Source of the DNA: an uncultured Cohaesibacter sp. | GTDB taxonomy: Bacteria; Pseudomonadota; Alphaproteobacteria; Rhizobiales; Cohaesibacteraceae | NCBI RefSeq assembly: GCF_963676485.1 | Contig: NZ_OY781115.1 | Coordinates: 45,787 to 109,786, forward strand | DNA length: 64,000 bases | Reading direction: 5' to 3' | Part shown: positions 60,221-64,000 of the stretch, one piece after another | Layout: every line of letters starts with the position of its first letter | Numbering within the stretch: position 1 is the first letter of the stretch | Translations under genes and position numbers: made by a program | Notes under the pieces: model-generated | Seen by the model: only the letters and a program-made list of their open reading frames with translations | What the model was told of the DNA's origin: nothing | Databases searched by the model: none

Positions 60221-62545
60221 ATGAAATTTGCAGATGGAAACTGGCTCGTCCCCGATCATCTCGATGTGATGCATCCGGTTGACTTTTATGAAGCAGAGCA
60301 GAAGGGCTCAGATCTGATTGTCTATGCATCGGCTGCCCGCCTCAGGGAACGAGCCGACCAGATCAATGCTCGTCTGTTTACCATGCGTTTTTTCTCACCC
60401 ATGGCAGGGGTGATCGGTGTCCGGGTTGAGCATTTTCAGGGGGGTATTGATAGAAGCCCGAAATTCGAGCTCTACGAGGATGAGAGCTTCCAGCCAACAA
60501 TCTGCTTTGAGGAAGATTTTGTTTCTTTGACATCAGATAGCTTGACTGTGCGCGTGGCAAAGAAAGGGCCGTGGCGGCTGGATTTTCTGCGCGATGGCAA
60601 AGTGATATCTGGCAGTGCCTATAAGGCAGGCGGCCATGCTCTGGATCATGCTGCTGATGACAGGGCCCATATGTTCGAACGTCTCGACCTTGGCATTGGG
60701 GATTTTGTGTACGGCCTTGGTGAGCGTTTTACCAGCTTCGTCAAGAATGGCCAGCATGTCGAAATCTGGAACCGCGATGGTGGCGCCAACACCGATCAGG
60801 CTTACAAGAATATTCCTTTTTTCCTGACCAATCGTGGCTGGGGGGTCTTTGTCAATCACACTGGCAAAGTGGAATTTGAAATCGGATCGGAAAAGGCCTC
60901 CAAAGCACAATTCTCGGTCCCGGGGGAAGCGCTTGAATATTTCATGATTGATGGGTCTGACCCCAAAGGGGTGCTGGATCGCTATACGCGCCTCACCGGG
61001 CGTCCTGCTCTACCCAAACAATGGTCATTTGGTCTCTGGCTGACCACCTCATTCACCACTGAATATGACGAAGCAACGGTTACGGGGTTTCTGAATGGCA
61101 TGAAAGAGCGGGATATTCCGCTCCATGTATTCCACTTTGACTGTTTCTGGATGAGAGGCTTGCATTGGTGCGATTTCGATTGGGACCCAGAGACCTTCCC
61201 CGATCCCGAGGGCATGCTTGCTCGCTATAAGGAGCGGGGCCTGAAAATCTGCGCTTGGATCAATCCTTATATCGCGCAAAAGTCAAGATTGTTCGAAGAA
61301 GGGAAAGACCAAGGCTACCTTCTCAAGAAACCGGACGGCACCGTCTGGCAATGGGATATGTGGCAGCCGGGACAGGCTGTGGTCGATTTCACCAATCCGG
61401 ATGCTTGTGACTGGTATGCTGGTTATTTGAAAAAGCTGGTCAAGCAGGGTGTTGATTGTTTCAAAACAGATTTTGGTGAACGTATCCCGCTCAATGTTGA
61501 ATATTATGACAAATCCGATCCCGAAGAGATGCACAACTATTACACGCATCTCTACAACAAATGCGTCTATCAGGCGCTTGAGGAAGAGCTGGGTAAGGGC
61601 GAGGCGGTCCTGTTCGCCCGTTCGGCAACAACCGGTGGTCAACAATTCCCGGTTCACTGGGGCGGAGACTGTTATTCCGATTTTGAATCCATGGCAGAGA
61701 CCCTTAGAGGTGGCTTGTCTCTCGGGCTTTGCGGTTTTGGCTTTTGGAGCCATGATATCGGCGGGTTTGAATCCACTGCAGATGCTTCGGTCTACAAACG
61801 CTGGTGTGCCTTTGGCCTTCTCTCAAGCCATTCGCGCTTGCATGGATCCAAGTCCTATCGCGTCCCATGGCTCTATGATGAAGAAGCGGTTGATGTCTTG
61901 CGTTTCTTCACGAAGCTGAGATTGCGCCTCATACCGACCATCTTTGAAGCGTCAGTCGAAGCTAGAGACAGTGGCTTGCCGGTGATGCGTGCCATGCTGC
62001 TAGAATTCCCGGATGATCGGGCTTGTGACCCGCTTGATCGCCAATATATGTTGGGCCAGAAATTGCTGGTTGCTCCGGTTCTGGATCACTCAGGCGAGGT
62101 GGAATATTACTTGCCCAAGGGGCGCTGGACCCATCTGCTCAGTAATGATGTTTTTGAAGGCGGCAGCTGGTTCAAAAAACAGTATGATTTTATGAACCTT
62201 CCCTTGTTTGCACGCCCTAATAGCCTTGTGATCTGGGGGGGCAATGATCAGGTTCCAACCTATGACTATGCGGACGATGCGCTCTATGTACTCTACGAAT
62301 TGGAAGAGGGGCAGACAGCAGACGCCCTGGTTTATGCAGAAGGGGGAGTTCTGACACAGAAGATCTCCGTTGCAAGAGTAGAGAACTCTCTGCACATAAA
62401 GGCGCTGGATGAAAACCGTCCATGGCAAATTCGCCTTAACAACATAGCCAGCATTTCAAAGGCGGATAGTGAGATTCAGAGCCATTCAAGCCCGGAAGGT
62501 GTGATCCTTGAAGGCAAGGGAGCCGCGATCATTCATCTTCAGTGA
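60221..62545 (+). CDS. yicI: Alpha-xylosidase (GH31, YicI-like)
   Basis: A 774-residue cytosolic GH31 enzyme that follows E. coli YicI closely over its length, as recalled (MKFADGNWLVPDHLDVMHPV start, WNRDGGANTDQAYKNIPF, GRPALPKQWSFGLWLTTSF). The nucleophile is Asp417 in FKTDFGERIP and the acid/base Asp lies in HWGGDCY. The WCDFDWDPETFPDP block that favours xylose over glucose is present. YicI releases xylose from isoprimeverose and xyloglucan oligosaccharides. It lies last in the LacI-controlled ABC operon, so the transporter supplies its substrate. Confidence 0.95.
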   Translation: MKFADGNWLVPDHLDVMHPVDFYEAEQKGSDLIVYASAARLRERADQINARLFTMRFFSPMAGVIGVRVEHFQGGIDRSPKFELYEDESFQPTICFEEDFVSLTSDSLTVRVAKKGPWRLDFLRDGKVISGSAYKAGGHALDHAADDRAHMFERLDLGIGDFVYGLGERFTSFVKNGQHVEIWNRDGGANTDQAYKNIPFFLTNRGWGVFVNHTGKVEFEIGSEKASKAQFSVPGEALEYFMIDGSDPKGVLDRYTRLTGRPALPKQWSFGLWLTTSFTTEYDEATVTGFLNGMKERDIPLHVFHFDCFWMRGLHWCDFDWDPETFPDPEGMLARYKERGLKICAWINPYIAQKSRLFEEGKDQGYLLKKPDGTVWQWDMWQPGQAVVDFTNPDACDWYAGYLKKLVKQGVDCFKTDFGERIPLNVEYYDKSDPEEMHNYYTHLYNKCVYQALEEELGKGEAVLFARSATTGGQQFPVHWGGDCYSDFESMAETLRGGLSLGLCGFGFWSHDIGGFESTADASVYKRWCAFGLLSSHSRLHGSKSYRVPWLYDEEAVDVLRFFTKLRLRLIPTIFEASVEARDSGLPVMRAMLLEFPDDRACDPLDRQYMLGQKLLVAPVLDHSGEVEYYLPKGRWTHLLSNDVFEGGSWFKKQYDFMNLPLFARPNSLVIWGGNDQVPTYDYADDALYVLYELEEGQTADALVYAEGGVLTQKISVARVENSLHIKALDENRPWQIRLNNIASISKADSEIQSHSSPEGVILEGKGAAIIHLQ

Positions 62546-62580
62546 TGAGCCCTGTGAGACAATCCAAGCACAATCAGCAG

Positions 62581-62616
62581 GCCGCCCTTGTTACACAATC
62601 AGGGCGGCTTTGTTTG
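62581..62616 (+). terminator. Terminator of the alpha-xyloside operon
   Basis: Stem GCCGCCCT/AGGGCGGC with a 12-base loop, followed by TTTGTTT, 36 bases after the yicI stop. Confidence 0.8.
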
Positions 62617-62762
62617 GTTGTCTCTCATTCAAGCTTAACTGGTTTCCCTAGACATTTTACCAGGAATATCCGAGCAACTCCCCGCAGCATGGGCCATCGC
62701 TGTTCACGGGACAATCGGGAATTCGGAAAATCCTTGCGGCGAACATCAACAACCAGATGCGC

Positions 62763-63584
62763 TTAAGGCCCATCCGCTCCAAGATATCCCAGAGCGCGGG
62801 ACGCATTAAGGCTCGCTGTTTTTAGCAGCGCTACATAGTCTGCTTTTTTGACTTCATCAAAACGGAAAAGTGGAAAGGATATGCTCATGGCAGCAACCGA
62901 TTTACCAAGATGGTCAAGGATCGGAGCCGCCATGCAACGCACACCTGCTTCGCTTTCCTCAATTTCCTCTGCATAGCCTAAGTCTCTAGCGGTTTTAAGT
63001 TGCTCGAGATATTTCTCTTGATCCGTTATCGTATTTGGGGCCAGCTTGGCAAAATCCATCTTGCCTAACCGGTCCTTGATTTCCCGCTCATCACGCCAAG
63101 CCAGCAGTGCTTTGCCCAGAGATGTACTGTGAAGTGGATTGCGATAACCCAATGTTGATTGCATGGCGAGGCTATAGGCGGAATCGTATTTATGTATGTA
63201 GGTCACGCACTGTTCGCGGTCATCGATGACACCCAGATTGATCGACTCGCCGGTTTCTCGCGATAGCCTGCCCATTTCGATGTCAGCAACACGCAGGATG
63301 TCCGCCTGTCCACTTAATGAACGCGCCCCCAGGCTGAAGAGCTTGAGCGTTAGCTGATATTTTTCGGTTTCAGGGTCCTGTTCCACATAGCCCAAATCTA
63401 TCATGGTTTGGAGCAAACGGTGTGCGGTGCTTTTGGTGGTCATTGCGCGCAGGGAGAGATCTGCCAATCCGGCGCGCTTTTCCTCAACTAGGGTCTCCAG
63501 GACAGAGAAGACCTTTAACACGGACGCAACCTGTTCGGATTTTGGCTGGCGCTGCGGAGTCATATTGGTTCCAGTTTGTTTCAT
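62763..63584 (-). CDS. IclR family transcriptional regulator
   Basis: A 273-residue regulator with an N-terminal winged HTH (SVLETLVEEKRAGLADLSLR and STAHRLLQTMIDLGYVEQD) and a GAF-like effector domain (LGVIDDREQCVTYIHKYDS, HSTSLGKALLAW, GVRCMAAPILDHLGKSVAAM). It is divergent from a GH105-like gene at the window edge with repeats at that promoter. IclR proteins such as KdgR sense pectin or uronate breakdown products, which fits. Confidence 0.92.
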   Translation of the reverse strand: MKQTGTNMTPQRQPKSEQVASVLKVFSVLETLVEEKRAGLADLSLRAMTTKSTAHRLLQTMIDLGYVEQDPETEKYQLTLKLFSLGARSLSGQADILRVADIEMGRLSRETGESINLGVIDDREQCVTYIHKYDSAYSLAMQSTLGYRNPLHSTSLGKALLAWRDEREIKDRLGKMDFAKLAPNTITDQEKYLEQLKTARDLGYAEEIEESEAGVRCMAAPILDHLGKSVAAMSISFPLFRFDEVKKADYVALLKTASLNASRALGYLGADGP

Positions 63585-63702
63585 TATTTTCGGATTTGGA
63601 TTTTGAAATTTATGGAAGCTTTTGTCAAGAGGATTGACTGGCGTGAAAGAAATGACTTCAAATATTTGATATTAAACAACTAATCTAATCCATGAAAAAA
63701 TC

Positions 63703-63755
63703 TTGACACACATCTTTCAATGTGATTTTAATATTTCCGAAACGCAGTTCCGAAA
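63703..63755 (+). promoter_or_regulatory. Promoter and candidate IclR operator before the GH105-like gene
   Basis: -35 TTGACA (63703-63708) and -10 TTTAAT (63727-63732, 18-base spacer) are followed by two direct TTCCGAAA units at 63735 and 63748, spaced 13 bases. The pair also forms an imperfect dyad. This position just downstream of the -10 suits a repressor. Confidence 0.65.
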
Positions 63756-63788
63756 ATAAAGTTGAAATTTCAAGGGAGGATCCTGAAA

Positions 63789-64000
63789 TTGCATCCCCTG
63801 CTCAGGCAAAAAGACCATTTCATTGCGCGTGATGAGGTTAAGGAACGCATCGAGCGTTTGACCGACAATTTGATTAATATCACAGACGAAACGGGCGAGT
63901 TTTTACTGCATCTGGAAGATGGTCGTGTCATCGACACCAAAGGATGGGCTGGATGGGAATGGACTCACGGGATTGGGCTCTATGGCTTATTAAAATATTG
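63789..64000 (+). CDS. GH105-like unsaturated uronyl hydrolase, N-terminal fragment
   Basis: The first 70 codons of a gene that runs off the right edge. The TTG start has AGGGAGGA 8 bases upstream. The peptide ends with DTKGWAGWEWTHGIGLYGLL, the conserved opening block of GH105 (unsaturated rhamnogalacturonyl/glucuronyl hydrolase, YteR/YesR type), where a Trp-rich EWTxGIGLYG motif begins the (alpha/alpha)6 barrel. There is no signal peptide, so it should act in the cytosol on imported lyase products. It is divergent from an IclR regulator, which supports a pectin- or ulvan-like sugar pathway. Confidence 0.8.
   Translation, partial: MHPLLRQKDHFIARDEVKERIERLTDNLINITDETGEFLLHLEDGRVIDTKGWAGWEWTHGIGLYGLLKY

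Overview
The window reads as part of an alphaproteobacterial secondary replicon (large plasmid or chromid), most likely from a marine-type Hyphomicrobiales. The key evidence is a complete repABC cassette at about 11.0-14.7 kb (repA, repB and repC on the minus strand) with an antisense-RNA signature between repB and repC and parS-like palindromes around repC. The gene content (TRAP and ABC uptake systems, unsaturated-uronide hydrolases, many LysR/LacI/ROK/IclR regulators, DUF6653 and WGR proteins) fits a Cohaesibacter/Stappiaceae-like organism. That placement is inference. No tRNA, rRNA, CRISPR array, intact insertion sequence or prophage was seen.

Layout. 0-4 kb: the start of a TRAP small-permease gene, a TRAP binding protein and a GH88 unsaturated glucuronyl hydrolase, facing a LacI-type regulator (uronide uptake). 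4-8.5 kb: detoxification enzymes (DJ-1/PfpI protein, YqhD-type aldehyde reductase, quinone oxidoreductase) with a LysR regulator. 8.5-10.5 kb: an ampR/class A beta-lactamase divergent pair. 10.5-15.3 kb: repABC plus a WGR-domain gene. 15.4-24 kb: mixed genes, including an in-frame MarR-GH13 amylase fusion, a VOC/YafY pair, a chemoreceptor and an AraC-GyrI regulator.

24-46.5 kb is rich in metal-uptake genes. It holds a five-gene NikA-E type ABC operon preceded by an exact GTATGA-N16-TCATAC NikR-type site, and a chemoreceptor with a C-terminal PilZ-like segment. A cobalamin riboswitch precedes an orphan BtuF-like binding protein. A second Nik/Opp-type operon with a fused double ATPase sits behind a Zur-like palindrome. 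feoA-feoB with a Cys-rich partner faces two secreted proteins, one of them DUF4198. Between the two metal ABC operons lie a small P-loop kinase, a LysR regulator, a beta-hydroxyacid dehydrogenase and a LysE exporter.

46.8-54.6 kb: a ROK repressor faces an ABC importer (ATPase, two permeases, binding protein) followed by a Na/Pi cotransporter and a 2H-phosphoesterase-like DUF1868 protein, together suggesting use of a phosphate ester. 54.8-62.5 kb: a LacI regulator and a sugar ABC importer ending in a YicI-type GH31 alpha-xylosidase, with a perfect LacI operator at the promoter. 62.7-64 kb: an IclR regulator faces a GH105-like gene that runs off the window. Overall this is an accessory replicon for plant/algal polysaccharide sugars, metals and stress defence, organised as regulator/operon pairs with visible operators.
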